Below, in pieces: positions 36,230 to 45,437 of a stretch of DNA of 64,000 nt (position 1 is its first letter; every line of letters begins with the position of its first letter). This DNA comes from Actinopolymorpha singaporensis (lineage in GTDB: Bacteria; Actinomycetota; Actinomycetes; Propionibacteriales; Actinopolymorphaceae). The position numbers and the translations under genes are program-made. Where the stretch lies: the NCBI RefSeq assembly GCF_900104745.1, contig NZ_LT629732.1, positions 2,839,981 through 2,903,980 of the forward strand. Direction: 5' to 3'. The notes below the pieces were generated by a model. It had not been told where the DNA came from. It saw only the letters and a program-made list of their open reading frames with translations, and searched no databases.

Positions 36230-36673
36230 ATGACCGTACGTACGAACCGTGGCGAACGCCGGCCGTCGGGACCGCCCGGGCCGCCCGATCCGGCCGTCGG
36301 CACCCCCGAGCAGTTCGTCGCCGACTTCTTCGCCTCGTTCACCCGTGACGTCCTCGGCGAGGAGGATGTCGAGACGGTGCACGATCGCTACCACACCGAG
36401 GACGTTGTCGAGGTCGTGGACGGAAACCGGCTGGATCGGGACAGACTGGTCGCCCACCTGCGACCGGTGCGCCGCAATCTCGGAGACTTCTCCTTCGACG
36501 TGCACGAGGCGGTGCGGTCGGGCAACCGGGTCGCGGCGAGGTTCACGGTCCATGGTGTGGTGCGCGGAAACCCGATCGACACCGAGATCGCCATGTTCGG
36601 TGAGTTCACCGAGGACGGCCGGCTACGCCGCTCCCACCAGTTCACGCGGACGCTGACGGCCGCTCAGGACTGA
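36230..36673 (+). CDS. SnoaL-like / NTF2-fold protein
   Basis: A 147-residue single-domain protein. After a Pro/Gly-rich N-terminal tail, the domain runs PEQFVADFFASFTRDVLGEEDVETVHDRYHTEDVVEVVDGNRLDRDRLVAHLRPVRRNL, a SnoaL-type pattern used by polyketide cyclases and small ligand binders. ATG at 36230 follows AGAAGGCGGAA and is preferred to an open upstream extension that would run through the control region. It sits 21 bases before a copper-chaperone-like gene and opposite a TetR regulator. Confidence 0.78.
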   Translation: MTVRTNRGERRPSGPPGPPDPAVGTPEQFVADFFASFTRDVLGEEDVETVHDRYHTEDVVEVVDGNRLDRDRLVAHLRPVRRNLGDFSFDVHEAVRSGNRVAARFTVHGVVRGNPIDTEIAMFGEFTEDGRLRRSHQFTRTLTAAQD

Positions 36674-36694
36674 CGGCCGAGGAAGGGATCTGTC

Positions 36695-36910
36695 GTGTAC
36701 GAGTCGACGTTCACCGTGAGCGGCATGGTGTGCCGCAACTGCGAGGTCATGGTCAGCTCGGCGATCGAGCGGATCGAGGGCGTCACCGGCGTAACCGCGT
36801 CGCCGGGGTCCGGACTGGTCGTCGTGACCAGCGAGCGCCCCGTGGATCGTGCGCGCGTTCGCGCCGCGGTGGCCGACGCCGGCTACGAGGTCGCCACCGG
36901 TCCGGACTGA
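36695..36910 (+). CDS. Heavy-metal-associated (CopZ-like) protein
   Basis: A 71-residue HMA domain. The metal-binding loop is GMVCRNC with C13 and C16, and the rest follows the ferredoxin-like beta-alpha-beta-beta-alpha-beta pattern (MVSSAIERIEGVTGVTASPGSG, VRAAVADAGYEV). Such proteins carry Cu(I), usually to a P-type ATPase; none is present in this window. The GTG start has GAGGAAGGGA seven bases upstream. Its 3' end overlaps the converging gatD gene by 28 bases. Confidence 0.88.
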   Translation: MYESTFTVSGMVCRNCEVMVSSAIERIEGVTGVTASPGSGLVVVTSERPVDRARVRAAVADAGYEVATGPD

Positions 36911-37650
36911 CGACGACCAGGCGGGACGTTCTTGCCGCGTGCGGCGAGCGCCGTCAACCGTTCGTTGCGCAGTTTGTCGTGCCAGGTGTCGTCCAACGGT
37001 TCGAGGGAGTCCCGGCCGGTCGCCCACCGCAGCACCAGGTCGGCGAGCGCCGGGTTGCGGGAGAGCGCCGGTCCGTGGGCGTACGTCCCGATGAAGCCCT
37101 TCGTCCAGGCCCCTTCGGTCTGGCCGTCGTTGCCGACCCCGACCGAGACGGTGGCCAGCGGGCGCACGCCCGGCCCGAGGTGGGTGCGGCCGCCGTGGTT
37201 CTCGAAGCCGGTGAGGAGCGGCAGCGCCAGCTCTGGGTCGACCGGCCCGGCGAGTTCGCCGACGGCCCGGCTCGGCCCGCGGTCCGAGCTCAGGTCGTAC
37301 AGATCCAGTCCGGCGTACTGCCGGCCGCGTGCCGCGAACGTCGAACCCACCAGCTGGTAGCCGGCGCACACCGCGAAGACGATCGCGCCGTGCTCGACCG
37401 CCCGCCGCAGCCCGCCGTCGGCGAGCATGCGTTCGGCGGCCAGCGTCTGCGGCGCGTCCTCCCCGCCCGCGAGCAGGTAGACGTCGGCGCCGGTCGGGAT
37501 CGCCTGGTCGGTACGAACTTCCTCGGTCTGCACGGGAACTCCGCGCAGGCGGGCCCGCTGGGCGAGGATCAGCAGGTTGCCCCGGTCACCGTACGTCGAC
37601 AGCAGATCGGGGTACACCCACACGATGCGCAGTGCACTCTCAGTCGACAC
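36883..37650 (-). CDS. gatD: Lipid II isoglutaminyl synthase, glutaminase subunit GatD
   Basis: A 255-residue class I glutamine amidotransferase of the CobB/CobQ-like group. It hydrolyses glutamine and passes ammonia to MurT, which amidates the D-glutamate of the lipid II stem peptide. The nucleophile is C95 (FAVCAGYQL) and the catalytic His is H192 (TYAHGPALSRNP); ENHGGRTHLG is also family-typical. The GTG start lies inside murT, overlapping it by 11 bases, so the two subunits are made in step. The family is common in Gram-positive bacteria. Confidence 0.95.
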   Translation of the reverse strand: MSTESALRIVWVYPDLLSTYGDRGNLLILAQRARLRGVPVQTEEVRTDQAIPTGADVYLLAGGEDAPQTLAAERMLADGGLRRAVEHGAIVFAVCAGYQLVGSTFAARGRQYAGLDLYDLSSDRGPSRAVGELAGPVDPELALPLLTGFENHGGRTHLGPGVRPLATVSVGVGNDGQTEGAWTKGFIGTYAHGPALSRNPALADLVLRWATGRDSLEPLDDTWHDKLRNERLTALAARGKNVPPGRRQSGPVATS

Positions 37651-38887
37651 GATTCAGCTCCGCTCTGATCTGCTGGAAGGCGGTGTAGTTGGCGATCACC
37701 TCCGCCCGCCCGTCCGGCATCGTCGCCAGTGCGTCGGTGAAGGAGCGGACGTGGACGAAGTCGATGTCGTTCACTGCCAGCCGGACGCCCAGGTCGTACG
37801 CGCGTTCGCCGCTGATCAGCACCCGGCAGCCGCGCAGGGGCGCGAAGTCCACGTCGAACAGCCAGGACGTGTCCAGGCCGTCGGGGTCGCGGGCGTTGAT
37901 GCACAGCAGTGTCGGTGCCTGCTCGGCCATGTCGAATGCCTCCAGCCAGCCGGCCGGGTTCTTCGCCAGCAGCAGCCGGATGGCCTTGCCGTCGCGTTCC
38001 ACCACGGCGTAACGCCCGGCGACCGAGGTGACCTCGGCCAGCCGCGGCAGTGCTTCGTTCGGGCGTACGCCGAACCGCGCCGCGACCGCCAGCGCCATCA
38101 TCGCGTTGGCCCGGTTGACCCGGCCGGGCAAGCTCAGCTTGACATCGTGGCGGTTCCCGTCCGGATCGATCACGGCCTCGTCGTCAAGTGTCCATTGCGG
38201 GTTGGGCCGGGCCAGCGCACAGCCGGTGCACCGCCAGTGGATCGCCGTACCGTTCGCGTGAGGGACGCGTTCGATGGCGCTGCCGCACTCCGGGCAGACC
38301 TCGGAGTCGTCGTGCCAGCGTTGACCGGCAGCCACCCAGCTGACCTCCTCGGCCGCGTCCGCCGCCCACACCACCAGCGGGTCGTCGGCGTTGGCCACGA
38401 CGTGCAGGTGGCGACCGCGCACCGTGTCCCGCCACAGCCTCGCGATCATCGCCACTTCCATGGCCCGGTCCAACTGGTCGCGAGTGAGGTTGAGCATCGC
38501 GATCACCCGTGGCCGGGCGGCGTCGCAGGCGTGCGGGAGGTAGTGCTCGTCCACTTCCAGGGCGGCGTACGAGGTGTGAGGGGCCAGCGCCAGCGCGGAG
38601 ACGTGACCGTTCGGCAGGTTGGCGCCGAACGGATTGCTGGCCACCTGGCCGAGTACGCCGATCGCCGCCGCGGTGAGCCGGGTGGTGGTGGTCTTGCCGT
38701 TGGTGCCGGACACCAACGCGACCTGGCGGCCGGCCGCGAGCCGGCGAAGCAGGCGGGGATCGATGCCGAGTCCGACGCGGCCGCCGATCACCGATCCGTC
38801 ACCGCGCCCGGTCGCCCGGGAGACGGCGGCCACGCCACGGGTGGCCGCGACCGCGAGCCTGGCTCGCACTGGCAACTGTGTGCTCAC
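37640..38887 (-). CDS. murT: Lipid II isoglutaminyl synthase, Mur ligase-like subunit MurT
   Basis: A 415-residue Mur-ligase-type ATPase that activates lipid II D-glutamate for amidation with ammonia from GatD. The P-loop GTNGKTT is at residues 61-67. A four-Cys ribbon (C198, C201, C220, C223) is inserted in the central domain, as in known MurT proteins, and a DUF1727 C-terminal domain ends the chain. GTG at 38887 is chosen because homology starts there. No Shine-Dalgarno is evident; TAGCGT lies 9-14 bases upstream, so a short-leader or leaderless message is possible. Confidence 0.95.
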   Translation of the reverse strand: MSTQLPVRARLAVAATRGVAAVSRATGRGDGSVIGGRVGLGIDPRLLRRLAAGRQVALVSGTNGKTTTTRLTAAAIGVLGQVASNPFGANLPNGHVSALALAPHTSYAALEVDEHYLPHACDAARPRVIAMLNLTRDQLDRAMEVAMIARLWRDTVRGRHLHVVANADDPLVVWAADAAEEVSWVAAGQRWHDDSEVCPECGSAIERVPHANGTAIHWRCTGCALARPNPQWTLDDEAVIDPDGNRHDVKLSLPGRVNRANAMMALAVAARFGVRPNEALPRLAEVTSVAGRYAVVERDGKAIRLLLAKNPAGWLEAFDMAEQAPTLLCINARDPDGLDTSWLFDVDFAPLRGCRVLISGERAYDLGVRLAVNDIDFVHVRSFTDALATMPDGRAEVIANYTAFQQIRAELNRVD

Positions 38888-39005
38888 GACTGGTGACGCT
38901 AGTCGCACGCGGATGCACGGGAGGGCGGTTTTCCGTTGCACACAAAGCCCGAACCGCCCGCGAACACGTGTTAGGGATGACGAAACGTGAGCTGCCCGGA
39001 TGCCT

Positions 39006-39062
39006 CCTTGTCCGGACTGGTCCGGTGGTGAATCCGGGGTGGAGACCGCGAACCGGACAAGG
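39006..39062. repeat. Inverted repeat downstream of the DUF488 gene
   Basis: CCTTGTCCGG at 39006-39015 is repeated in reverse complement as CCGGACAAGG at 39053-39062, with 37 bases between. It lies in the 196-base gap after the minus-strand DUF488 gene and before murT, and may form a transcription-stopping stem. Confidence 0.4.
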
Positions 39063-39083
39063 GGCAGGGCGAGGATTCTCGGC

Positions 39084-39653
39084 CTAGTCGAGGTCGTCGA
39101 ACACGCTGGCCTGCCCACCGTCGTAGACGAGCAGGCCGTCGGAACGCACCCGCACGCCCGGGCCGAGCTGGTGCGCAGCAACCGAGCCGTCCGGGAACAG
39201 GTGCCGGACCTGCACTCCGCGCACCAGCTGGAGGAAGTCGGCGATCATCCGCCGGTGGCACCGCCACCACAGGCTCTCGCTGCACATGATCGCCGTCCCG
39301 CCGGAGCTGTCCTCGGCCACCTCGGCGAGCAGGTCGTCGATGCCGGCCAGGAACTCGGCTGTGCGCATGTGTCCGGCGTACCCCCGGAAGGCGTCGTTGC
39401 GCCAGGCCGAGTCCGGTGAGTCGGGTGCCACCTTGCGGAAGCCGCCGAGCCGGCGTTCCCATCGGTATCCGATCCCGTGTTCGGGCAGCCAGCGCTCGAG
39501 TTCGGCCCGGGAGAACTGCGGGTGGCGGCGGCTGCCAGGTGCGGTCCGGACGTCCACCACCGCGGTGATCCCGGCGCCCCGCAGCAGCTCGACGGTCGCG
39601 TCGGCGGTTGCGGTGCCGTGGCCGAAGGTCGTTGTCCGGGTGGTCGGTGTCAT
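39084..39653 (-). CDS. DUF488 family protein
   Basis: A 189-residue protein of the DUF488 family, with TTFGHGTATADATVELLRGAGITAVVDVRTAPGSRRHPQFSRAEL at the start and the conserved Cys/Trp/Arg motif CSESLWWRCHRRMIADFL. Function of the family is not established; the conserved Cys/His residues suggest a redox or metal role. ATG at 39653 is preferred; GTG at 39662 in the same frame is a close alternative. It is divergent from the ankyrin-repeat gene. Confidence 0.8.
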   Translation of the reverse strand: MTPTTRTTTFGHGTATADATVELLRGAGITAVVDVRTAPGSRRHPQFSRAELERWLPEHGIGYRWERRLGGFRKVAPDSPDSAWRNDAFRGYAGHMRTAEFLAGIDDLLAEVAEDSSGGTAIMCSESLWWRCHRRMIADFLQLVRGVQVRHLFPDGSVAAHQLGPGVRVRSDGLLVYDGGQASVFDDLD

Positions 39654-39878
39654 CGGGCTCACCGGGTTCGTGGGGTCGTCGGTGTCGTCGCGGTCATCGT
39701 CTCGTGGTCGGCCAAGGGGACTGGCGCGGTGGAGCTGCCCGTGTGTACGGTGTGGTCGCGCGTCGGGGCGCATCCGGTCCGCGGGAAGGGCACAGCCCAC
39801 CTGAGTTGGTCTCCCAGCCGAGGTTCCTCCTTTTCGGCCTGATCATGCGGACATCGGGCGTGAGAGAAGGAGGCCGCC

Positions 39879-41378
39879 GTGCCGACTCGTCCGCTCCCCG
39901 ACAATCCCAGCCTCGAGCATCTCAGGAACCAGGCCAGGTCGCTGCAGCGCAGGGCTCAGGCCGGTGAGGCCGAGGCGCTCGCGGAGTTCGAGGAGTTCGA
40001 TCCCCGCCGTGACGTCTCCGGCGGATGTTCCCTCAGCGACGCGCAGTTCGTCGTCGCCCGAAGCTACGGATTCCCAAGCTGGCAACGGCTCCGTGCGCAT
40101 CTCGACGTGGTCGCCGAGTACTCGTACTGGCCGCGGCCGGTGGACGCCGACGAGGCCGACCTCCCCGACGGCCAGGACCTGGCGGCCCTCGCCGACCGGT
40201 TCCTCGATCTCGCCTGTCTCAACTACACCCGCGACACCCCGCATCGGCCCGCCCGGGCCCGCGATCTTCTGCGCGCCCATCCGGAGGTTGCGAGGTTCTC
40301 CCTGCACACTATGGCGGCCGCAGGTGACGCGGCCGGACTCCGTGAGGCACTGGGACGGGATCGTTCCCAGGTCGACCAGGGCGGCGGCCCGTACGGCTGG
40401 CCACCGATCATGTACCTGACGTACGCACGACTCGACGTGGGCTCACCGGTCGAGGCGGCGGAGGCGCTGCTGACCGCGGGCGCCGACCCCAACGCCGGGC
40501 GGCTGTGGCAGGGGATGACCTCGGCGTTCACCGCGCTGACCGGGGCGTTCGGCGGGGGTGAGCAGGGGCAGCCGCCGCACCCGCAGGCGACGTCCCTGGC
40601 TCGGCTGCTGCTGGGGGCCGGCGCGGACCCGAACGACAACCAGGCCTTGTACAACAGGCAGTTCACCCCCGCGAACGACCACCTGGACGTGCTGTTCGAG
40701 TTCGGGCTGGGCCGCGACCACGACAGTCCGTGGCGCCGCCGGCTGAGCCACACCTATCCGTCGACGACCGCGATGGTGGAGGAGCAGCTTCGGTGGGCGG
40801 CCGACCACGGGATGACCGCCCGCGTCAGGTTGCTGCTCGACCACGGTGTCGCCCCCGACGGCCGCGGCTACCACCCGAACTACCGTGACCTCACCGCCTT
40901 GCAGCTGGCCACGCTGGCGGGCGAGCGCGAGATCGCCCGGATGCTCGTCGACGCCGGCGCCGACCGCGGCCGGGTGGACGCGGTGCAGGAGTTCGTCGGC
41001 GCGTGCGTGGCCGGTGACCGGGCCGAGGTGGAGCGACTGACCGCTGTCAACCCCGCCTTGCCCGCCCGCGCCCGGGAGCAGTTTCCGGACGCGGGAGTCC
41101 TGGTGGCCCGCACCGGCCGCGTCGAGGCCATGCGGCTCCTGCTGGAGCAGGGGTTCGACGTGAACGCCGGCGCACGCGGGGACGTGCTCGGCCCACCGCT
41201 GCGGCGCACAGCGCTGCACGAGGCCGCGCTGGCCGGAAACCTCCCGCTCGCACGGTTCCTGGTGGAGCAGGGCGCGGATCCCAGCCTGCGCGACGCTTCC
41301 TTCGACGCGACGCCGCTCGGCTGGGCCGAGCACTCCGGTGAGGCGGAGACCGCGGCGTACCTTCGCGGCCGGAGCTGA
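39879..41378 (+). CDS. Ankyrin-repeat protein
   Basis: A 499-residue cytosolic protein. Residues about 8-75 form an N-terminal helical region seen in actinobacterial ankyrin proteins (SLEHLRNQARSLQRRAQAGE, ARSYGFPSWQRLRAHL). From about 145 onward there are at least seven ankyrin-type repeats, for example EALLTAGADPNAG, RLLLGAGADPNDN, RLLLDHGVAPDGR, RMLVDAGADRGRV, RLLLEQGFDVNAG and RFLVEQGADPSLR. Such repeats bind proteins; the partner is unknown. The GTG start has AAGGAGG six bases upstream. A strong hairpin follows. Confidence 0.85.
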   Translation: MPTRPLPDNPSLEHLRNQARSLQRRAQAGEAEALAEFEEFDPRRDVSGGCSLSDAQFVVARSYGFPSWQRLRAHLDVVAEYSYWPRPVDADEADLPDGQDLAALADRFLDLACLNYTRDTPHRPARARDLLRAHPEVARFSLHTMAAAGDAAGLREALGRDRSQVDQGGGPYGWPPIMYLTYARLDVGSPVEAAEALLTAGADPNAGRLWQGMTSAFTALTGAFGGGEQGQPPHPQATSLARLLLGAGADPNDNQALYNRQFTPANDHLDVLFEFGLGRDHDSPWRRRLSHTYPSTTAMVEEQLRWAADHGMTARVRLLLDHGVAPDGRGYHPNYRDLTALQLATLAGEREIARMLVDAGADRGRVDAVQEFVGACVAGDRAEVERLTAVNPALPARAREQFPDAGVLVARTGRVEAMRLLLEQGFDVNAGARGDVLGPPLRRTALHEAALAGNLPLARFLVEQGADPSLRDASFDATPLGWAEHSGEAETAAYLRGRS

Positions 41379-41424
41379 CCCGCGGCCCACCGCTGACGTA
41401 CCGATGACGGCTCTCAGGAACGCA

Positions 41425-41459
41425 AGGGGCGGCCGGGCCATCTCGGCCCGGCCGCCCCT
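41425..41459. terminator. Bidirectional terminator hairpin
   Basis: A 15-bp perfect stem (AGGGGCGGCCGGGCC and its complement) around the loop ATCTC, midway between the converging ankyrin and ABC exporter genes. Confidence 0.85.
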
Positions 41460-41482
41460 CCCGACTCGCCTCAGCTACGCGG

Positions 41483-43456
41483 TCAGTCCACCTCGGCCAC
41501 TGCCTGGGCGAACTGCGCCGCGTACAGCCGGGCGTACGCGCCGTCGGCAGCCAGCAGCTTCTCGTGGTTGCCCTGCTCGACGATCCGGCCGTTCTCCATC
41601 ACCAGGATCACGTCGGCGTCGCGGATGGTGGACAGCCGGTGGGCGATGACGAAGCTGGTACGCCCGGCCCGCAGCGAGGTCATCGCGTGCTGGATGAGCA
41701 CCTCGGTGCGGGTGTCCACCGAACTCGTCGCCTCGTCCAGCACCAGGATCGACGGCTCGGTGAGGAACGCGCGCGCAATGGTGATCAGCTGCTTCTCACC
41801 GGCGCTGACGTTCGCGCCCTCCTCGTCCATCACGGTGTCGTAGCCGTCCGGCAGGGTCCGGATGAACCGGTCGGCATGGGTTGCCTGCGCCGCCGCCACG
41901 ATCTTCTCCCGCGGCACGTCGCCGGCGCCGTAGGCGATGTTCTCCGCGATCGTCCCGCCGAACAGCCAGGTGTCCTGCAGGACCATGCCGATCCGGGCGC
42001 GCAGGTCGTCCCGCGACATCTCGGTGACGTCCACGCCGTCGAGAGTGATCCGCCCGCCGGTCACCTCGTAGAAGCGCATGAGGAGGTTGACGAGCGTCGT
42101 CTTGCCCGCGCCGGTCGGGCCGACGATGGCCACCGTGTGGCCGGGTTCGACCACCAGCGAGAGGTCCTCGATCAGCGGCTTGTCCGGTTCGTACCGGAAG
42201 GAGACGTGCTCGAACGCCACCTTTCCGGTCACCTGCTGCGGCCGCCGCGACGGCGACGGGTCGGCCTGCTGCTCCTCGGCGTCGAGCAGGTCGAAGACCC
42301 GCTCGGCCGAGGCGACACCCGACTGCAGCAGGTTGGCCATCGAGGCCACCTGCGTGATCGGCTGGCTGAACTGCCGGGAGTACTGGATGAACGCCTGCAC
42401 GTCGCCCAGCGACAGTGTCCCGGACGCGACCCGCAGCCCGCCGATCACCGCGACCAGGACGTAGTTGAGGTTGCCGATGAACATCATCGCGGGCTGGATG
42501 GTGCCGGAGATGAACTGCGCCCGGAAGCTGGAGACGAACAACGCCTCGTTCTGCTCGGCGAAGGTCCGCGCGGCCTCCCGCTGCCGGCCGAACACCTTGA
42601 CCAGCGCGTGACCGGTGTACATCTCCTCGATGTGGGCGTTGAGCGTTCCCGTGGTCGCCCACTGCTTGATGAACTGCGGCTGGGCGCGCTTGCCGATCAC
42701 CGCGACGACGAGCACCGACACCGGCACGGTCACCAGCGCGATGACCGCGAGGAGCGGTGAGATCCAGATCATCATCACCAGGACACCGACGATGGTGAGC
42801 ACGGACGTGACGATCTGGCTCAGCGCCTGTTGCAGCGTCTGGGCGATGTTGTCGATGTCGTTCGTCGTACGCGAGAGCACCTCACCGCGCGGCTGCCGGT
42901 CGAAGTAGCCGAGCGGGAGCCTGGCGAGTTTGGTCTCGGCCTGCTCGCGCAGCCGGAACGCCAGCTTCTGTACGACCACCGCTGTCAACCTGCCCTGGAC
43001 AAGGGCGAACAGCGACGCCACCACGAAGACGCCCAGCGCGGCCATCAGGACCATGGCCACCGCGTGGAAGTCGATGCCCTGTCCGGGTACGACGTCCACC
43101 GTGCGGAGCAGGTCGGCGATGTCGCCCTGCCCGCGCGCCCGCAGGCCCTCGATCGCCTGTTCCTTGGTGATCCCCGACGGGAGTTGGCGCCCGACCACTC
43201 CGGCGAAGATCAGGTTGGTGGCGTGGCCGAGGATCTTCGGCCCGAGCACCGACAGCCCGACACTGATCGCGCCGAGGACGAGAACGGTGAGGACCACGGG
43301 GCGCTCGGGACGCATCATGGCGAGCAGCCGCCTGCTGGAGCCGCGGAAGTTCATCGCCTTCTCGGTGGACATCCCGCCGCCCATCATCGGGCCGTGGCGG
43401 CGGTCCGGTCCCAGCCCGCGTTTGGGTGGACTGGCCGGCTTCACCTGCGTGCTCAT
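41483..43456 (-). CDS. ABC exporter half-transporter, catalytic-site partner
   Basis: A 657-residue half-transporter with an N-terminal tail of about 50 residues (basic, Gly/Met-rich), a six-helix membrane domain and an NBD. Walker A is GPTGAGKTT, the signature is the unusual VSAGEKQ, and Walker B ends LDEATSS with the catalytic Glu present. It pairs with the product of the preceding gene, which has a normal signature but Asp instead of Glu. The ATG overlaps the stop of that gene (ATGA). It is related to heterodimeric multidrug exporters of the BmrCD/TM287-288 kind. The substrate is unknown. Confidence 0.92.
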   Translation of the reverse strand: MSTQVKPASPPKRGLGPDRRHGPMMGGGMSTEKAMNFRGSSRRLLAMMRPERPVVLTVLVLGAISVGLSVLGPKILGHATNLIFAGVVGRQLPSGITKEQAIEGLRARGQGDIADLLRTVDVVPGQGIDFHAVAMVLMAALGVFVVASLFALVQGRLTAVVVQKLAFRLREQAETKLARLPLGYFDRQPRGEVLSRTTNDIDNIAQTLQQALSQIVTSVLTIVGVLVMMIWISPLLAVIALVTVPVSVLVVAVIGKRAQPQFIKQWATTGTLNAHIEEMYTGHALVKVFGRQREAARTFAEQNEALFVSSFRAQFISGTIQPAMMFIGNLNYVLVAVIGGLRVASGTLSLGDVQAFIQYSRQFSQPITQVASMANLLQSGVASAERVFDLLDAEEQQADPSPSRRPQQVTGKVAFEHVSFRYEPDKPLIEDLSLVVEPGHTVAIVGPTGAGKTTLVNLLMRFYEVTGGRITLDGVDVTEMSRDDLRARIGMVLQDTWLFGGTIAENIAYGAGDVPREKIVAAAQATHADRFIRTLPDGYDTVMDEEGANVSAGEKQLITIARAFLTEPSILVLDEATSSVDTRTEVLIQHAMTSLRAGRTSFVIAHRLSTIRDADVILVMENGRIVEQGNHEKLLAADGAYARLYAAQFAQAVAEVD

Positions 43457-45186
43457 GCGGCCTCCTGCTCGGTGAGCTGGGAGAGCACGATCTCCCGGTA
43501 GGTCTGGTTGGTGTCCATCAGCTCGGTGTGAGTCCCGGTCCCGACGACGCGGCCCTCGTCGAGTACGACGATCCGGTCGGCGTCGCGGATGGTGGACACC
43601 CGCTGGGCGACGATGACGATCGTGGCGTCACCGATCTCCCGGTGCAGCGCGGCGCGCAGGGCAGCGTCGGTGGCGTAGTCCAGAGCGGAGAACGAGTCGT
43701 CGAAGAGGTAGATCTCCGGGCGGGCCACCAGCAGCCGGGCGATCGCCAGACGCTGCCGCTGCCCGCCGGAGACGTTGCTGCCGCCCTGTCCGATCGGCGC
43801 CTCGAGCTGGTCCTCCATCGCCTCCACGAAGTCGCGCGCCTGCGCGATCTCCAGGGCGTTCCACAGCTCCTCGTCGGTCGCGTCGGGGTTTCCGTAGCGG
43901 AGGTTGGAGGCGACGGTGCCGGAGAAGAGGTACGGCTTCTGCGGCACCAGGCCGACGGTGCGCGACAGGACCGCCGGGTCGAGCTCGCGGACGTCCACGC
44001 CGTCGACGAGTACCTGACCGCCGTCGGCGTCGAACAGGCGCGGGACGAGGTTGAGCAAGGTGGTCTTGCCCGCGCCCGTACTCCCGATGATGGCGGTGGT
44101 CTGACCCGGGCGGGCGGTCAGGTCGACGCCGGAGAGCACGAGCGCCTCCGCACCCGGGTAGCGGAAGTCCACACCCCGCAGGTCGAGCTGACCGTGCCCA
44201 CGAAGCCGGCGTACCGGCGAGGCGGCCGGCCGCACGCTGGTCTCGGTGTCCAGCACCTCGCTGATCCTCTCGGCGCACACCGACGCCCGCGGCACCATGA
44301 CGAACATGAACGTCGCCATCATCACCGACATGAGGATCTGCATCAGGTAGCTGAGGAACGCGGTCAGCGCGCCGATCTGCATGGAGCCGCTGTCGATCCG
44401 GTGCGCGCCGAACCACATGACGGCCACGCTGGAGAGGTTCATCACGACCATGACGACCGGGAACATGCACGCCATCAGCCGGCCGACGCCGAGGGAGACG
44501 TCCATCAGGGAGTTGTTGGCGTCTGCGAACCGCGCCTGCTCGTGGGAGTCACGTACGAACGCACGAATCACCCGGATGCCGGTGATCTGCTCGCGCATCA
44601 CGCGGTTCACGGTGTCAATGCGTTCTTGCATCTGGCGGAACAACGGGTGCATCCGGCGGATGATCGCGCTCACCGCGAGGATCAGCACCGGCACGATCAC
44701 CAGCAGCAGCGCCGACAGCGGGACGTCCTGGTTCAGGGCCAGCAGCACGCCCCCCACGCACATGATGGGTGCCGACACCATCAGGGTGAGCGTCATCAGG
44801 ACCAGCATCTGCACCTGCTGGACGTCGTTGGTCGTGCGGGTGATCAGTGACGGTGCCCCGAACTGCCCGACCTCGCGGACGGAGAACTCCTGCACCCGGT
44901 CGAAGATCGCGGCCCGCACGTCGCGGCCGAGCGCCATCGCCGTCCGCGCACCGAAGTAGACCGCGGCGGCGGCGCACAGGATCTGCACCAGGGTCACCGC
45001 GAGCATGACGCCACCGGTGGACATGATGTAGCCGGTGTCGCCCTTGACCACGCCGTTGTCGATGATGTCGGCGTTCAGGCTTGGGAGGTACAGGGTGGCG
45101 AGGGTCTGCACGAGCTGCAGCACCACGACCAGGGCGATCGGCCTGGTGTAGGGGCGCAGGTGAGCGCGCAGGAGAGGGATGAGCAC
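43453..45186 (-). CDS. ABC exporter half-transporter, degenerate-site partner
   Basis: A 577-residue half-transporter: six membrane helices (about 1-320), then an NBD with Walker A GSTGAGKTT, signature VSGGQRQ and Walker B ending FDDSFSALD, so Asp replaces the catalytic Glu. GTG at 45186 (VLIPLLRAHLRPY) is chosen over a start 42 codons upstream because AGGAAGG lies five bases before it, homology begins there and the length matches the family. With the next gene it should make a heterodimeric exporter with one active and one degenerate ATP site. Confidence 0.9.
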   Translation of the reverse strand: MLIPLLRAHLRPYTRPIALVVVLQLVQTLATLYLPSLNADIIDNGVVKGDTGYIMSTGGVMLAVTLVQILCAAAAVYFGARTAMALGRDVRAAIFDRVQEFSVREVGQFGAPSLITRTTNDVQQVQMLVLMTLTLMVSAPIMCVGGVLLALNQDVPLSALLLVIVPVLILAVSAIIRRMHPLFRQMQERIDTVNRVMREQITGIRVIRAFVRDSHEQARFADANNSLMDVSLGVGRLMACMFPVVMVVMNLSSVAVMWFGAHRIDSGSMQIGALTAFLSYLMQILMSVMMATFMFVMVPRASVCAERISEVLDTETSVRPAASPVRRLRGHGQLDLRGVDFRYPGAEALVLSGVDLTARPGQTTAIIGSTGAGKTTLLNLVPRLFDADGGQVLVDGVDVRELDPAVLSRTVGLVPQKPYLFSGTVASNLRYGNPDATDEELWNALEIAQARDFVEAMEDQLEAPIGQGGSNVSGGQRQRLAIARLLVARPEIYLFDDSFSALDYATDAALRAALHREIGDATIVIVAQRVSTIRDADRIVVLDEGRVVGTGTHTELMDTNQTYREIVLSQLTEQEAA

Positions 45187-45310
45187 GCGGGCCTTCCTGA
45201 GGTCGAGGGCGGGGTCGGGCGGTAGGAGCTCGGTCAGGTTCCGGGCCGGTTCCGGGCCCGGGCGGGATCGGCGGCGGGCGCGACCGGCTACGTTCGGTGT
45301 CGCCCACGGC

Positions 45311-45339
45311 AATCTAGGTGGTACCCGACCGCCCGTCGA
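45311..45339 (-). promoter_or_regulatory. Candidate promoter for the two-gene ABC exporter
   Basis: Reading the minus strand, TCGACG (-35-like, 45339-45334) is followed after 17 bases by TAGATT (-10-like, 45316-45311). Initiation would give a leader of about 120 bases before the GTG at 45186. Confidence 0.35.
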
Positions 45340-45437
45340 GACGATTCCCGAGCGTTGGCACAGCGCGGCCCGCCGCCGTCCACCCCGGCGTCACCGAGGA
45401 TGGCTCCGGCCGCTGAGAGAGCCCGCACAGATCGCTG

